Notes: generated by a model not told the origin, from the letters alone. A stretch of 64,000 nucleotides of DNA from an uncultured Porphyromonadaceae bacterium (GCA_947177035.1 CAMWSS010000006.1:22303-86302), one strand, 5' to 3'; positions 46,627-56,299 are shown, numbered from the stretch's first letter. Program-made: numbers and translations.

Positions 46627-49185
46627 ATGACACAGGATTCACAACTCAAAACTTATACTCCAGAAGAGGTGCACGACGCCTCTATCCGCTATTTTGACGG
46701 CGACGAGCTTGCTTCACGTGTATGGGCCTCGAAATATGCGCTGAAAGATAGTTTCGGAAATGTGTATGAACAGAGCCCCGACGACATGCATCGTCGTCTG
46801 GCTTCGGAATTGGCCAGGATTGAGAGCAAATATCCCAACCCGATGAGCGCCGAAGAGATATTTGAGCTATTGCGCGATTTCCGTTATCTGGTTCCGCAGG
46901 GCAGCCCGATGAGCGGAATTGGCAATGATTTTCAAACGGTGTCACTGAGCAACTGTTTCGTTATCGGACTCAGTGATCCGGCCGACAGCTATGGCGCCAT
47001 CTGCAAACTCGACGAGGAACAAGTGCAGCTGATGAAACGACGCGGCGGCGTCGGTCACGATCTCAGCCAACTTCGCCCCAAAGGGATGCCGGTCAATAAT
47101 TCGGCTCTGACTTCGACCGGGCTGGTGCCGTTTATGGAGCGATACAGCAACACCACCCGCGAAGTGGCTCAAGACGGACGACGCGGAGCGCTCATGCTCT
47201 CAACGTCAATCAAGCATCCCGACTCAGAGGCGTTCATCGATGCCAAGATGGTGGAAGGAAAAGTCACTGGCGCAAACGTCAGCGTGCGCATTGACGACGA
47301 ATTCATGCGGGCGGCAGAATCAAACGGCAATTATGTTCAGCAATTCCCGATCGACTCCGATTCTCCTGCCGTGACAAAAGAAATAAATGCCGCCGCTCTA
47401 TGGAACAAGATCATTCACAATGCATGGCAGTCGGCTGAACCGGGAGTGCTTTTCTGGGACACCATTATACGCGAATCTGTCGCCGATTGTTATGCTGACC
47501 TTGGGTTCCGCACCGAATCGACCAATCCATGCGGAGAGATTCCGCTGTGCCCTTACGACAGCTGTCGCCTTCTGGCCATAAATCTGTATAGCTATGTGGA
47601 CAATCCTTTCACCGACAAAGCAAGTTTCAATTACGCGAAGCTTGCCGACCATACAGCTAAGGCGCAGCGTCTGATGGACGACATCATCGATCTGGAAGCA
47701 GAAAAAATCGACGCTATTATAGCGAAAATAAAGAAAGACCCTGAAGCTGACGACGTAAAGGCCACCGAACTTTACCTGTGGGAAAAGATCAGGCGCAAGA
47801 CCCTCCAGGGTCGCCGCACCGGACTTGGCACCACTGCCGAGGGCGACATGATCGCAGCGATGGGACTGCGTTACGGCACTCCTGCGGCCACAGATTTCAG
47901 CGAATCCGTGCACAAAACCGTTGCCCTGGCCGCCTATGGATCTTCGGCCACCATGGCTGCCGAACGCGGAGCATTTGAAGTGTATGATTTTGCCCGCGAA
48001 GAGCAAAATCCGTTTATCTGCCGACTGTTTGAGGCTGACCCTGAATTACGCGAACGTATGCGTACACACGGCCGCCGCAACATTGCCTGTCTGACGATTG
48101 CGCCGACCGGCACCACTTCGCTGATGACCCGCACAAGTTCCGGCATCGAACCGGTGTTTATGCCTGTCTATAAGCGTCGGCGCAAAATCAATGCCAACGA
48201 TCGCAATTCGCGTGTGGACTATGTTGACGAAAGCGGAGATCAGTTCGAAGAGTATGTGGTATACCATCCCAAATTCCTCACGTGGATGAAAATCAATGGA
48301 ATCGAACCACGGTCTGACATGTCGGCAGCTGAAATAGAAGAGCTTGTCGGGCGTTCACCATATGCCGGCGCATCGGCCGCTGAAATCGACTGGCGCGAAA
48401 AGGTAACCATGCAGGGAAGACTCCAGAAATGGGTAGACCACAGCATTTCAGTTACGATCAACCTCCCCGCCGACGTCAGCGAAGAGACCGTCAATCAACT
48501 CTATCTCCACGCATGGCATGTGGGCTGCAAAGGCTGCACGGTCTATCGCGACGGTTGCCGGTCTGGCGTGCTCACTGCTATCACACCCAAAAAGAAAAAC
48601 GCGGCGATCGACCAGAGCGGAGGCACATCCACCCCGATCATACAGAAGCGACCGCTTTCTCTTGAGGCCGACGTGGTGCGCTTCCAGAACAATCGTGAAA
48701 AATGGATCGCATTTGTCGGTTTGGTAGACGGACGGCCTTATGAGATATTCACCGGCCTGAGCGATGATGAAGACGGTTTGTTCCTGCCTAAATCCGTAAC
48801 ACATGGCCAGATCATAAAAGCGATGGACGAAAACGGCAATAAACGCTATGATTTCCGTTTTGTCAACAAACGCGGCCACAAAACCACAATCGAAGGACTT
48901 AGCGACAAATTCAATCCTGAATACTGGAATTACGCCAAACTGATTTCTGGCGTGCTTCGCTATGGCATGCCAATCGACCAGGTGGTCAAGATGGTTGACG
49001 GATTGCAACTTGACTCTGAAAACATCAACACCTGGAAGGCCGGCGTTGAGCGCGCTCTGAAAAAATACATTCCCTCCGGCACGAACGCTGCTGGAAAAAT
49101 CTGTCCAAACTGCGGCAACGAAACCCTGGTCTATCAGGAAGGATGCCTTGTGTGCAAATCATGCGGCGCGTCGCGCTGCGGTTAA
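46627..49185 (+). CDS. nrdJ: Adenosylcobalamin-dependent ribonucleotide reductase (class II)
   Basis: An 852-residue class II RNR, reducing ribonucleotides with a radical formed from adenosylcobalamin, so it needs neither oxygen nor a NrdB or NrdG partner. Seen: SNCFVIGL, the active-site block ESTNPCGEIPL, APTGTTSLM, GCTVYRDGCRSGVL, a TSCPD domain (about 680-800) and a C-terminal zinc ribbon (CPNC and CKSC). No B12 riboswitch consensus was noticed in the 220 bases upstream. malQ follows by 15 bases. Confidence 0.93.
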   Translation: MTQDSQLKTYTPEEVHDASIRYFDGDELASRVWASKYALKDSFGNVYEQSPDDMHRRLASELARIESKYPNPMSAEEIFELLRDFRYLVPQGSPMSGIGNDFQTVSLSNCFVIGLSDPADSYGAICKLDEEQVQLMKRRGGVGHDLSQLRPKGMPVNNSALTSTGLVPFMERYSNTTREVAQDGRRGALMLSTSIKHPDSEAFIDAKMVEGKVTGANVSVRIDDEFMRAAESNGNYVQQFPIDSDSPAVTKEINAAALWNKIIHNAWQSAEPGVLFWDTIIRESVADCYADLGFRTESTNPCGEIPLCPYDSCRLLAINLYSYVDNPFTDKASFNYAKLADHTAKAQRLMDDIIDLEAEKIDAIIAKIKKDPEADDVKATELYLWEKIRRKTLQGRRTGLGTTAEGDMIAAMGLRYGTPAATDFSESVHKTVALAAYGSSATMAAERGAFEVYDFAREEQNPFICRLFEADPELRERMRTHGRRNIACLTIAPTGTTSLMTRTSSGIEPVFMPVYKRRRKINANDRNSRVDYVDESGDQFEEYVVYHPKFLTWMKINGIEPRSDMSAAEIEELVGRSPYAGASAAEIDWREKVTMQGRLQKWVDHSISVTINLPADVSEETVNQLYLHAWHVGCKGCTVYRDGCRSGVLTAITPKKKNAAIDQSGGTSTPIIQKRPLSLEADVVRFQNNREKWIAFVGLVDGRPYEIFTGLSDDEDGLFLPKSVTHGQIIKAMDENGNKRYDFRFVNKRGHKTTIEGLSDKFNPEYWNYAKLISGVLRYGMPIDQVVKMVDGLQLDSENINTWKAGVERALKKYIPSGTNAAGKICPNCGNETLVYQEGCLVCKSCGASRCG

Positions 49186-49200
49186 AACACCTCTATCACC

Positions 49201-51402
49201 ATGACAGACCGCAATCCATTTCTGACTGCACCTTTTGCCGGATGTATTTTCCGGCGCTCTAATCCATCTGATCCTATCGGACAGATTACTGAAAATCGCG
49301 TGCGCCTTGGCGTTGTCGCTCCTGAATTATGGCCCGATGAAGAGGTGGCCATTGTCGGATCGTCGCCACAACTCGGCTGCTGGGACACTTCGGCTGCGCT
49401 GCCACTCAATGATTCAGCGTTTCCGCTGTGGCAGATCGATCTGCCGATAGGTTCGCAACACGCTGAATATAAATTTATCATACGCAATCGCCTCAATGGT
49501 TCGGTGGTGTGGGAAGAAGGCCCCAACCGATATTATGCCGGACGCGGCGACATGGCGATGAACTTCCGCTATGGACAGCATCGCTGGCGTGGTTCGGGCG
49601 TGGCCGTTCCCGTATTTTCGCTTCGCAGTGAATCCGATTTCGGAGTAGGAGACTTTTCAGATCTGAAACTTCTGGCCGACTGGGCAAAGTCCACCGGACA
49701 GAATTTCATTCAGATCCTGCCGGTCAACGACACAACGATGAGCCGGACTAATGCGGATTCCTATCCCTACAATGCCAACTCCACATTTGCACTGCATCCG
49801 ATGTATCTAAGCATCAGCGAGCTTGGCCCGTTGAGTGACCCGACCGAAACAAAGAAATTCGAAGCCATACGCACTCAGCTGAATTCGCGCCCGATAGTTG
49901 ATTATTCGGCCGTCAACAAAGCCAAGGAAGAATATGTGCGCCGTTTCTTCGCCGAGCGGGGAGACGAAACAATTGCCAATCCTGATTTTGCTGATTTCGT
50001 GGCGCGCAACGCTTCATGGCTGATGCCATATGCCGCATGGTGCACGCTGCGCGACCGCCACAACACAGCCGACTCGTCGCGGTGGGGCGAGGAGTATGCC
50101 ACATATTCCGGATGGATTCCTTTCCATCTGTTACTGACCGACCGGAATTCGATGCTTTACGCCATGTTTGTGCAGTATCATCTTGACCGTCAGCTGCGCG
50201 AAGCCCACGACTATGCCCGCTCTATCGGAGTGGCGATCAAAGGCGATATCCCGATCGGCATTTCTTCATCAAGCGTCGACGCATGGCAAAACCCCGAACT
50301 TTTCAATCTGGACATGCAGGCTGGAGCGCCACCGGATGACTTCGCCGTACTGGGACAGAATTGGGGCTTCCCGACATACAACTGGAAGCGCATGGAGGCC
50401 GATGGATATCTGTGGTGGCGCCAACGACTCACAAAAATGGCCGAATATTTTGACGCATACAGAATCGACCATGTTCTGGGCTTTTTCCGCATATGGCAGA
50501 TCCCTCGTTCAGCGACTCACGGTCTGTTAGGCTATTTCAGTCCGGCATTGCCACTAAGCGCAGAAGAGATGGCACTCGACTTCGGATTCAATTTTGATCC
50601 GTCAATGCTCATGCCGGGCATGTCCACAGGAAAATTCTCATCTCAGGCGGAAGCCGATGCGGCCGGCGACAGACTGATGGCCGATGCTTTTGATGATGTG
50701 CTATTCATTGCCGACCCGTCTGAGTCTGGTCGATACCATCCGCGCATAAAAGGACATGACACGTCGCATTACCGCTCTTTGCCCGAAGCACAGCGCCAGG
50801 CATTTGATCGTCTATATGAGAATTTTTTCTATGTCCGTCACAACGAATTCTGGCGCGAACAGGCCATGCGGAAATTGCCGGCACTGGTGGAAGCGACTTC
50901 AATGCTGGCATGCGCCGAAGATCTCGGCATGATTCCGGCGAGCGTGCCGCAAACACTTGCCGATCTGCAGATCCTGTCGCTGGAAGTGCAGCGCATGCCG
51001 AAGGCTTACGGTCATGAATTCGGACATCCGGCCGACTATCCGTATCTGAGCGTCTGCACAACGTCGACACACGACATGGCCGGATTGCGCGGCTGGCTCG
51101 CCGACAATCACGACCGGACAATGAGATTCATCGACGCAGAAAAATACTCCGACAATGCTCCGCTTAAACCTGGCGATCCGACTCCTGATTTGTGCCGCCG
51201 CGTGATCGACAGCCATCTGTCATCACCGGCAATGCTCACAATCATTCCCATTCAGGATTATTTAGCAACAGACAGTGAGTCACGCCGCACTGACTATAAA
51301 GCCGAACAGATCAATGATCCGGCCAATCCTCATCACTATTGGTGCTACCGAATGCACCTGCCGGTGGAATCGCTGCCAAAACTGGACTTATCCAGAAAAT
51401 AA
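49201..51402 (+). CDS. malQ: 4-alpha-glucanotransferase (GH77, DPE2-like)
   Basis: A 733-residue amylomaltase. One CBM20 starch-binding domain (about 30-120: VRLGVVAPELW, SSPQLGCWD, EYKFIIRN) precedes the GH77 barrel. The nucleophile is D423 in RIDHVLGFFRIW, the acid/base E573 in AEDLG and the third carboxylate D625 in STHDMAGLRGW. The 150-residue gap between nucleophile and acid/base matches the DPE2-type insertion; DPE2-like Bacteroidetes enzymes usually have two CBM20 copies, so one appears to be missing. It transfers glucan segments between malto-oligosaccharides. Confidence 0.92.
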   Translation: MTDRNPFLTAPFAGCIFRRSNPSDPIGQITENRVRLGVVAPELWPDEEVAIVGSSPQLGCWDTSAALPLNDSAFPLWQIDLPIGSQHAEYKFIIRNRLNGSVVWEEGPNRYYAGRGDMAMNFRYGQHRWRGSGVAVPVFSLRSESDFGVGDFSDLKLLADWAKSTGQNFIQILPVNDTTMSRTNADSYPYNANSTFALHPMYLSISELGPLSDPTETKKFEAIRTQLNSRPIVDYSAVNKAKEEYVRRFFAERGDETIANPDFADFVARNASWLMPYAAWCTLRDRHNTADSSRWGEEYATYSGWIPFHLLLTDRNSMLYAMFVQYHLDRQLREAHDYARSIGVAIKGDIPIGISSSSVDAWQNPELFNLDMQAGAPPDDFAVLGQNWGFPTYNWKRMEADGYLWWRQRLTKMAEYFDAYRIDHVLGFFRIWQIPRSATHGLLGYFSPALPLSAEEMALDFGFNFDPSMLMPGMSTGKFSSQAEADAAGDRLMADAFDDVLFIADPSESGRYHPRIKGHDTSHYRSLPEAQRQAFDRLYENFFYVRHNEFWREQAMRKLPALVEATSMLACAEDLGMIPASVPQTLADLQILSLEVQRMPKAYGHEFGHPADYPYLSVCTTSTHDMAGLRGWLADNHDRTMRFIDAEKYSDNAPLKPGDPTPDLCRRVIDSHLSSPAMLTIIPIQDYLATDSESRRTDYKAEQINDPANPHHYWCYRMHLPVESLPKLDLSRK

Positions 51403-51454
51403 CAGCCTCAGCAGAAAAGCGCGACTGCATAATCTCAGTTACAAGATTTCTTCG

Positions 51455-51462
51455 TAACTTTG
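51455..51462 (+). promoter_or_regulatory. -7 box of the candidate ncRNA
   Basis: TAACTTTG, followed by a predicted start near 51467-51469. The -33 region is weak (AATC at the expected place). Confidence 0.5.
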
Positions 51463-51466
51463 CGCT

Positions 51467-51656
51467 GTCTTCTATAAGACGACGCTTAAAATAACAGAAG
51501 GTGCCTTACTTCTTGTGAAATCGCCAATCCTCATTTAAGAATACGCAAGGCACGGTGACAGCTCATATAATGTGTGGGCTGCCTATCCGTGCGTGTATTC
51601 AGGTGTTTGGCGATACCTACAAGAGTGCAAGGATGGCAGTCCACCATTCTTTTTTA
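51467..51656 (+). ncRNA. Rod-shaped structured RNA, 6S-RNA-like candidate
   Basis: No protein frame is supported here. A small 5' hairpin (GTCTT/AAGAC, 51467-51480) is followed by a long nested rod: 51496-51503 pairs with 51642-51650 (one bulged A), 51504-51507 with 51629-51632, 51510-51516 with 51619-51625, 51520-51526 with 51608-51614, 51539-51544 with 51595-51600, 51550-51555 with 51587-51592, and 51559-51565 with 51575-51581. A T6 run (51650-51655) follows the closing stem. The length of about 190 bases, terminal stem, central bubble (51527-51538 against 51601-51607) and apical stem fit the plan of 6S RNA, but no sequence signature proves it. Confidence 0.6.
51510..51526 (+). repeat. Direct repeat copy 1 (inside the ncRNA 5' arm)
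   Basis: TCTTGTGAAATCGCCA at 51511-51526 recurs exactly at 51694-51709, 183 bases downstream. This copy pairs with the ncRNA 3' arm (51608-51625). Confidence 0.85.
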
Positions 51657-51692
51657 TCCTTTAAAATCTCCAATCGGCTGCCTGCGGAGAAA

Positions 51693-51709
51693 CTCTTGTG
51701 AAATCGCCA
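51693..51709 (+). repeat. Direct repeat copy 2, just before the next start codon
   Basis: The same 16-mer, ending one base before the ATG at 51711. CTCTTGT and ATCGCCA here are exact complements of ACAAGAG (51619-51625) and TGGCGAT (51608-51614) in the ncRNA. Further echoes of the ncRNA 5' half precede it (TTAAAAT at 51661, GGCTGCCT at 51676), suggesting a decayed partial duplication. Confidence 0.8.
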
Positions 51710-51710
51710 T

Positions 51711-52115
51711 ATGAAAAGAGTGATGATAATGCTGCTGGCCGCGACAGCCTGTTGCCAACCGCCTCCTCAGCCTGAATCAGTGCCAGTCGACGAACCGTTG
51801 ACTCCCACCACTTGCGTCGCTGCCTGCGATAATGATTTACCTGTGACAGCACTGAAAATGGATTTAGACAGCGACTTCTACAACACACTGAACCGGCAAC
51901 TGACTGATTATGGATTCGCTCTGATCAAAAATAATGAAAACAGTGTGATTTACCGGAATGACGAAAAACTGCTCCTATGCAATATCATATTCCAGCGTCC
52001 TGGAAAGATCAGAGTATTCCTAATCCGGCACACGAATTGCCCATGGCATCAATCGCTGCTTGTCGTGTTTCGGATCACAGTGCAATACATAGCTTATAGA
52101 CTGTTCCAACATTAA
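51711..52115 (+). CDS. Small predicted lipoprotein of unknown function
   Basis: A 134-residue protein with a short signal-like N-terminus (MKRVMIMLLAATACCQ; a cysteine at position 14 or 15 could be lipidated), a proline-rich linker (QPPPQPESVPVDEP), then a domain of about 90 residues with alternating hydrophobic strands (SVIYRNDEKLLLCNIIF). I recognise no family. Its start codon lies one base after the second copy of the repeat that is complementary to the upstream RNA. It ends 29 bases before a strong terminator. Short length leaves some doubt that it is expressed. Confidence 0.5.
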   Translation: MKRVMIMLLAATACCQPPPQPESVPVDEPLTPTTCVAACDNDLPVTALKMDLDSDFYNTLNRQLTDYGFALIKNNENSVIYRNDEKLLLCNIIFQRPGKIRVFLIRHTNCPWHQSLLVVFRITVQYIAYRLFQH

Positions 52116-52144
52116 CCCCACACCCGAAACAGAATGATAATATA

Positions 52145-52178
52145 AAAAAGACTCCGAGTCAGAACTCAGAGTCTTTTT
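52145..52178. terminator. Bidirectional terminator between the small lipoprotein gene and frdB
   Basis: A 15-bp stem with one mismatch (52145-52159 with 52164-52178), loop CAGA, with A5 on the left and T5 on the right, serving both convergent genes. Confidence 0.85.
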
Positions 52179-52197
52179 ATTTTTCAGGGAATAGGTA

Positions 52198-52947
52198 TCA
52201 TTCTTTGCATTTGGCCGAAATGAATTCACGGTTCAAGCGGGCAATATTGCTCAGCGAGATATTCTTCGGGCATTCAGCCGAGCAAGCTCCGGTGTTGGTG
52301 CAATTGCCGAAACCGAGTTCGTCCATTTTCGCAACCATTTTGCGTGCACGACGCACACGCTCTACCTGGCCCTGAGGCAGGAGTGCGAACTGGCTAACCT
52401 TGGCCGAGACAAAGAGCATAGCCGAACCGTTTTTGCAAGCCGCAACGCAAGCGCCGCAGCCGATGCATGTAGCGGAGTCCATTGCCATGTCGGCAGCCTC
52501 CTTTGAGATGGGCAGATTGTTGGCATCCTGCGCACCGCCGCAATTGAACGAAACGTATCCGCCGGCCTGCTGGATTTTATCGAATGCATTACGGTCAACA
52601 ATCAGGTCTTTGATAACCGGGAAAGCGGCCGAACGCCACGGTTCAACGGTAATGGTCTCGCCATCTTTGAATCGGCGCATATACAACTGACATGTGGTCG
52701 CACCGGTGGCAGGACCATGAGGGTGTCCGTTGATGTAGAGTGAACACATTCCGCAGATACCTTCGCGACAGTCACTGTCGAAAGCCACGGGTTCCTGATG
52801 CTGCTCAACGAGCTGCTCATTGAGAATATCGAGAGTTTCCAGGAAGGAGGTATCGGTGTCTGTCTCCACCGTGTAATTCTCAAATCTTCCTGCTGCTTTG
52901 GGGTTGGCCTGACGCCAAATCCTCAGGGTTACAGTCATTTTTGCCAT
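52198..52947 (-). CDS. frdB: Fumarate reductase/succinate dehydrogenase iron-sulfur subunit
   Basis: A 249-residue FrdB/SdhB carrying a 2Fe-2S site ([17 protein letters not shown] and a later TTC), a 4Fe-4S site ([11 protein letters not shown]) and a third cluster motif ([10 protein letters not shown]). It passes electrons between the flavoprotein and the membrane subunit. Last gene of frdCAB. In anaerobic gut Bacteroidales the complex works as fumarate reductase. Confidence 0.94.
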   Translation of the reverse strand: MAKMTVTLRIWRQANPKAAGRFENYTVETDTDTSFLETLDILNEQLVEQHQEPVAFDSDCREGICGMCSLYINGHPHGPATGATTCQLYMRRFKDGETITVEPWRSAAFPVIKDLIVDRNAFDKIQQAGGYVSFNCGGAQDANNLPISKEAADMAMDSATCIGCGACVAACKNGSAMLFVSAKVSQFALLPQGQVERVRRARKMVAKMDELGFGNCTNTGACSAECPKNISLSNIARLNREFISAKCKE

Positions 52948-52987
52948 TTTGTTCTTGGAATTTTAAGTATGTGGTGAAGAATCAGTG

Positions 52988-55000
52988 TTATGATTTGTAG
53001 TTACGGGTCTGCACTTTGATGGCCTCATAATGAAGCGACTCCTTGATGAGGGTGGGGGCTTCATTGTCGTTGCCGGCGTAATCCCAGCACGAAACATAGA
53101 AGAAGTTTTCGTCATCGCGCTTGGCCTCGCCTTCTTCCGTCTGATACTCTTCGCGGAAGTGACCGCCGCAACTTTCGTTACGGTTAAGTGCGTCATAAGC
53201 GATCAGCTCGCCCATAGTGATGAAGTCACGCAGACGGAAAGCCTTGTCAAGTTCATTGTTCCAGCCTTCGGCAGTGCCGGGAACATAAAGATCCGTTTCA
53301 AACACCTTGCGGAGTTCTTTCAGGCGGCGAAGAGCTTCAGTGAGGCTCTCTTTGGTGCGCGCCATACCGACCATATCCCACATGATGTGTCCGAGTTCCT
53401 TGTGGATGGAATCGACAGAGCGTTTGCCCTGGATGCTGAGGAGGCTCTGCTGACGAGCTTCGCACTGCTTTTCAGCTTCGGCAAATTCAGGTGCGTCGGT
53501 GCTGAAGCGGGGCACCGAGATCTGGTCGCTCAGATAGTTCTGGATGGTGTAGGGGAGCACAAAGTATCCGTCGGCCAGACCCTGCATCAGAGCTGAAGCG
53601 CCAAGACGGTTGGCACCGTGGTCCGAGAAGTTACATTCGCCGATAGCGAAGAGACCTTTCAGCGAAGTCTGCAGTTCATAATCGACCCAGAGACCACCCA
53701 TCGTATAGTGGATAGCCGGGAAGATCATCATCGGATTGTAGTAGCACTCGCCGCCGATCTTGTTTCCGAGTTCGCCGGGGTTCACGTCAGTGATTTCCTC
53801 ATACATATCAAAGAGGTTGCCGTAACGCTGACGAACAGTGTCGATGCCGAGACGGTTGATAGCTTCAGAGAAATCGAGGAACACGGCAAGACCGGTATTG
53901 TTCACGCCGAAGCCTTTGTCGCAACGCTCTTTGGCTGCGCGCGAAGCAACGTCACGCGGCACAAGGTTGCCGAATGCGGGATAACGGCGCTCCAGATAGT
54001 AGTCGCGTTCGTTTTCAGGAACATCGCTGCCCTTGATCTCGCCTTTCTGGAGTTTCTTGGCAGTGTTGATGTCTTTCGGCACCCAGATACGACCGTCGTT
54101 ACGGAGCGACTCCGACATAAGAGTCAGCTTGGACTGTTTGTCTCCGTGCACGGGAATACATGTGGGGTGAATCTGCACAAATGCGGGGTTGGCAAAGAAA
54201 GCGCCTTTGCGATAAGCGGCCACTGCAGCGGAGCAGTTACAGCTCATGGCGTTGGTGCTCAGGAAGTATGTGTTGCCATAGCCGCCGGTGGCCAGAACCA
54301 CTGCATGAGCGGCAAAACGCTCGAATTTACCGGTAACGAGGTTCTTGGCAATGATGCCGCGGGCACGTCCGTCGATCATGACCACGTCGTGCATTTCGTA
54401 ACGGTTGAAGCTCTTGACCTTGCCGAGTTCAATCTGACGGTTCAGGCTGGAGTATGCTCCGAGCAGAAGCTGCTGGCCGGTCTGACCTTTGGCATAGAAA
54501 GTTCTCGAAACCTGAGCGCCACCGAACGAACGGTTGGCGAGCAGACCGCCGTATTCGCGGGCGAACGGCACACCCTGGGCAACGCACTGGTCGATGATGT
54601 TGTTGGCCACTTCAGCCAGACGATATACGTTGGCTTCGCGTGCACGGTAGTCACCGCCTTTCACTGTGTCGTAAAACAGACGATAAACCGAGTCACCGTC
54701 GTTCTGATAGTTCTTGGCAGCGTTGATACCGCCCTGTGCGGCGATTGAGTGCGCACGGCGAGGGGAGTCCTGAATGCAGAAGTTGAGCACATTGAAGCCC
54801 ATTTCAGCCAGAGTGGAAGCGGCGGACGCACCAGCGAGGCCGGTGCCGACAACGATCACGTCAAGTTTGCGCTTGTTGGCCGGATTGACAAGTTTCTGAT
54901 GGGCTTTATAGTTGGTCCACTTTTCAGCAACAGGACCTTCGGGAATTTTGGAATCGGCGGCCGACATTACCAGGCCGTCAGCGGTTTTATTAAGTTCCAT
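52988..55000 (-). CDS. frdA: Fumarate reductase/succinate dehydrogenase flavoprotein subunit
   Basis: A 670-residue flavoprotein. FAD-binding [14 protein letters not shown], the covalent-flavin histidine in [15 protein letters not shown], the [12 protein letters not shown] strand and the [12 protein letters not shown] region are present. I start at the ATG 55000; 54967 ([17 protein letters not shown]) aligns best with relatives, and 55036 would overlap frdC. The large form is the Bacteroidetes/epsilonproteobacterial type. Confidence 0.93.
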   Translation of the reverse strand: MELNKTADGLVMSAADSKIPEGPVAEKWTNYKAHQKLVNPANKRKLDVIVVGTGLAGASAASTLAEMGFNVLNFCIQDSPRRAHSIAAQGGINAAKNYQNDGDSVYRLFYDTVKGGDYRAREANVYRLAEVANNIIDQCVAQGVPFAREYGGLLANRSFGGAQVSRTFYAKGQTGQQLLLGAYSSLNRQIELGKVKSFNRYEMHDVVMIDGRARGIIAKNLVTGKFERFAAHAVVLATGGYGNTYFLSTNAMSCNCSAAVAAYRKGAFFANPAFVQIHPTCIPVHGDKQSKLTLMSESLRNDGRIWVPKDINTAKKLQKGEIKGSDVPENERDYYLERRYPAFGNLVPRDVASRAAKERCDKGFGVNNTGLAVFLDFSEAINRLGIDTVRQRYGNLFDMYEEITDVNPGELGNKIGGECYYNPMMIFPAIHYTMGGLWVDYELQTSLKGLFAIGECNFSDHGANRLGASALMQGLADGYFVLPYTIQNYLSDQISVPRFSTDAPEFAEAEKQCEARQQSLLSIQGKRSVDSIHKELGHIMWDMVGMARTKESLTEALRRLKELRKVFETDLYVPGTAEGWNNELDKAFRLRDFITMGELIAYDALNRNESCGGHFREEYQTEEGEAKRDDENFFYVSCWDYAGNDNEAPTLIKESLHYEAIKVQTRNYKS

Positions 55001-55022
55001 ATTTGTTGAATAAGTGAATGCG

Positions 55023-56051
55023 TTAGTTATTATCAATAGAGTCGGGAACCTCGACTGCCTCTACCTCTTCGACCTCAACTGCTGTTTCGGTGACAGCGGC
55101 TTCAGCGGGAACAACCTGCTGCTGCTGGCGGTCTTTGGCAAAGGTCATGAGATTGGTAAACGATGTCTCAAGCGCGCGCATCTCTTCCTGAGCGGCAACC
55201 TGGGCATTCATGAAGATACCTTCTACTTCTGAGCGGTCGGCTGTTCCTTCAGCGTCAAGCTGACGGGCATGCATGATTTCAGCCGATGCTTCTTTGACGA
55301 TCTCCTCATTGCGTTCGTTATACATTTCACGATACTGGTTGAGCAGGGCACCATCTGTCAGATAGAAATTCTGATTGGCGCGCACGGTAAACACTACAGC
55401 CTGAGCAACAAAAATCAGGATAACAACGCTTACCCACCAGTTACCGATGCACTTGAGGCGCGGGAGCCATGTGGTGTTGCTCCAGCCAATGCTCTGCCAC
55501 ATTGACCAGAAACCGTGGCTGAGGTGGAACCAGAGAGCCACGAAACCGATGATGTAGAGAACCGGAGTCCACCACTGTTCAAATGCGAACTGAATGAAGA
55601 GTGTGCCGGCAGCAGCGGGAATCATGGTTTCACCACACTGATACCACTGGCCACACACTTCCTGAGCCTGCATTTTGGCCCAGAACTGAACGAGGTGCAC
55701 ACCGAGGAAGGCAAGCACCACAATGCCGAGAACCAGCATGTTGCGCGATGACCATTCAACAGCAGCAGGACGCTTGTTGATTTTGTAGGCGTCATTACCG
55801 CGGGCTTTGCGGTTCTGCAGTGTGAGACAGAAAGCGTAAATGATGTGAATTACCACAAGCAGTCCGAGTCCGGCTGACGCCACAAGTGCATACCAGTTAG
55901 CACCAAGCATGGCGCAGATCTGGTTGTAAGCTGTGGGCCACAGGATCGCAACTGCATTCATCAACGCATGAAACGTGACAAATAAGACAAGACAAATTCC
56001 GGTCAAAGCCATGATGAATTTCCTGCCTATGGACGAGTTAATTAACCACAT
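55023..56051 (-). CDS. frdC: Fumarate reductase/succinate dehydrogenase cytochrome b subunit with long C-terminal extension
   Basis: A 342-residue membrane subunit with five helices in the first 224 residues, including heme-ligand histidines in [23 protein letters not shown] and FHLSHGFW. It takes electrons from menaquinol. Relatives end soon after the fifth helix, at about 230 residues; here residues 225-342 add a charged helical segment ([20 protein letters not shown]) and an acidic Val/Glu-rich tail ending in [16 protein letters not shown]. First gene of the frdCAB operon. Confidence 0.92.
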   Translation of the reverse strand: MWLINSSIGRKFIMALTGICLVLFVTFHALMNAVAILWPTAYNQICAMLGANWYALVASAGLGLLVVIHIIYAFCLTLQNRKARGNDAYKINKRPAAVEWSSRNMLVLGIVVLAFLGVHLVQFWAKMQAQEVCGQWYQCGETMIPAAAGTLFIQFAFEQWWTPVLYIIGFVALWFHLSHGFWSMWQSIGWSNTTWLPRLKCIGNWWVSVVILIFVAQAVVFTVRANQNFYLTDGALLNQYREMYNERNEEIVKEASAEIMHARQLDAEGTADRSEVEGIFMNAQVAAQEEMRALETSFTNLMTFAKDRQQQQVVPAEAAVTETAVEVEEVEAVEVPDSIDNN

Positions 56052-56116
56052 GGTAGTTTGTTGAAGATTTGGGGGTTATGGATAATGAAATGAATTTTAG
56101 CATAGTTTGCTATATG

Positions 56117-56147
56117 CAAAGGTAACTCAAATATCGCTAAAGGCAAA
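56117..56147 (-). promoter_or_regulatory. Promoter for frdCAB
   Basis: On the minus strand TTTG (56147-56144), 19-base spacer, TACCTTTG (56124-56117). The leader would be about 60 bases. Confidence 0.75.
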
Positions 56148-56186
56148 ACATTATGGAAAAAATTCTTGAATTTATAGTGCGTGCAC

Positions 56187-56222
56187 AAAAAAAATCGCTT
56201 CATCGTTGCCGATGAGGCGATT
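56187..56222 (-). terminator. Terminator after tRNA-Cys
   Basis: On the minus strand ATCGCCTCATCG, loop GCAA, CGATGAAGCGAT (12 bp, one mismatch; 56221-56194) followed by a T7 run, seven bases after the tRNA. Confidence 0.85.
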
Positions 56223-56228
56223 TTCAAG

Positions 56229-56299
56229 AGGTCCCTAGCAGAATCGAACTGCTGTAAACGGTTTTGCAGACCGGTGCCTAACCACTCGGCCAAGGAACC
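56229..56299 (-). tRNA. tRNA-Cys (GCA)
   Basis: A cloverleaf of 71 bases without encoded CCA: acceptor GGTTCCT/AGGGACC with one G-T pair, anticodon loop CTGCAAA giving GCA, T arm with TTCGATT, and U73, the discriminator of cysteine tRNAs. Confidence 0.94.

Noticed and set aside
51467..51656. tmRNA, RNase P RNA or SRP RNA
   Set aside because: None of their signature sequences (tRNA-like ends, P4 helix, GGAA-tetraloop domain) is present.
53618..54748. 376-codon open frame on the plus strand
   Set aside because: Antisense to frdA, which has full flavoprotein motifs; no family features in the plus-strand product.
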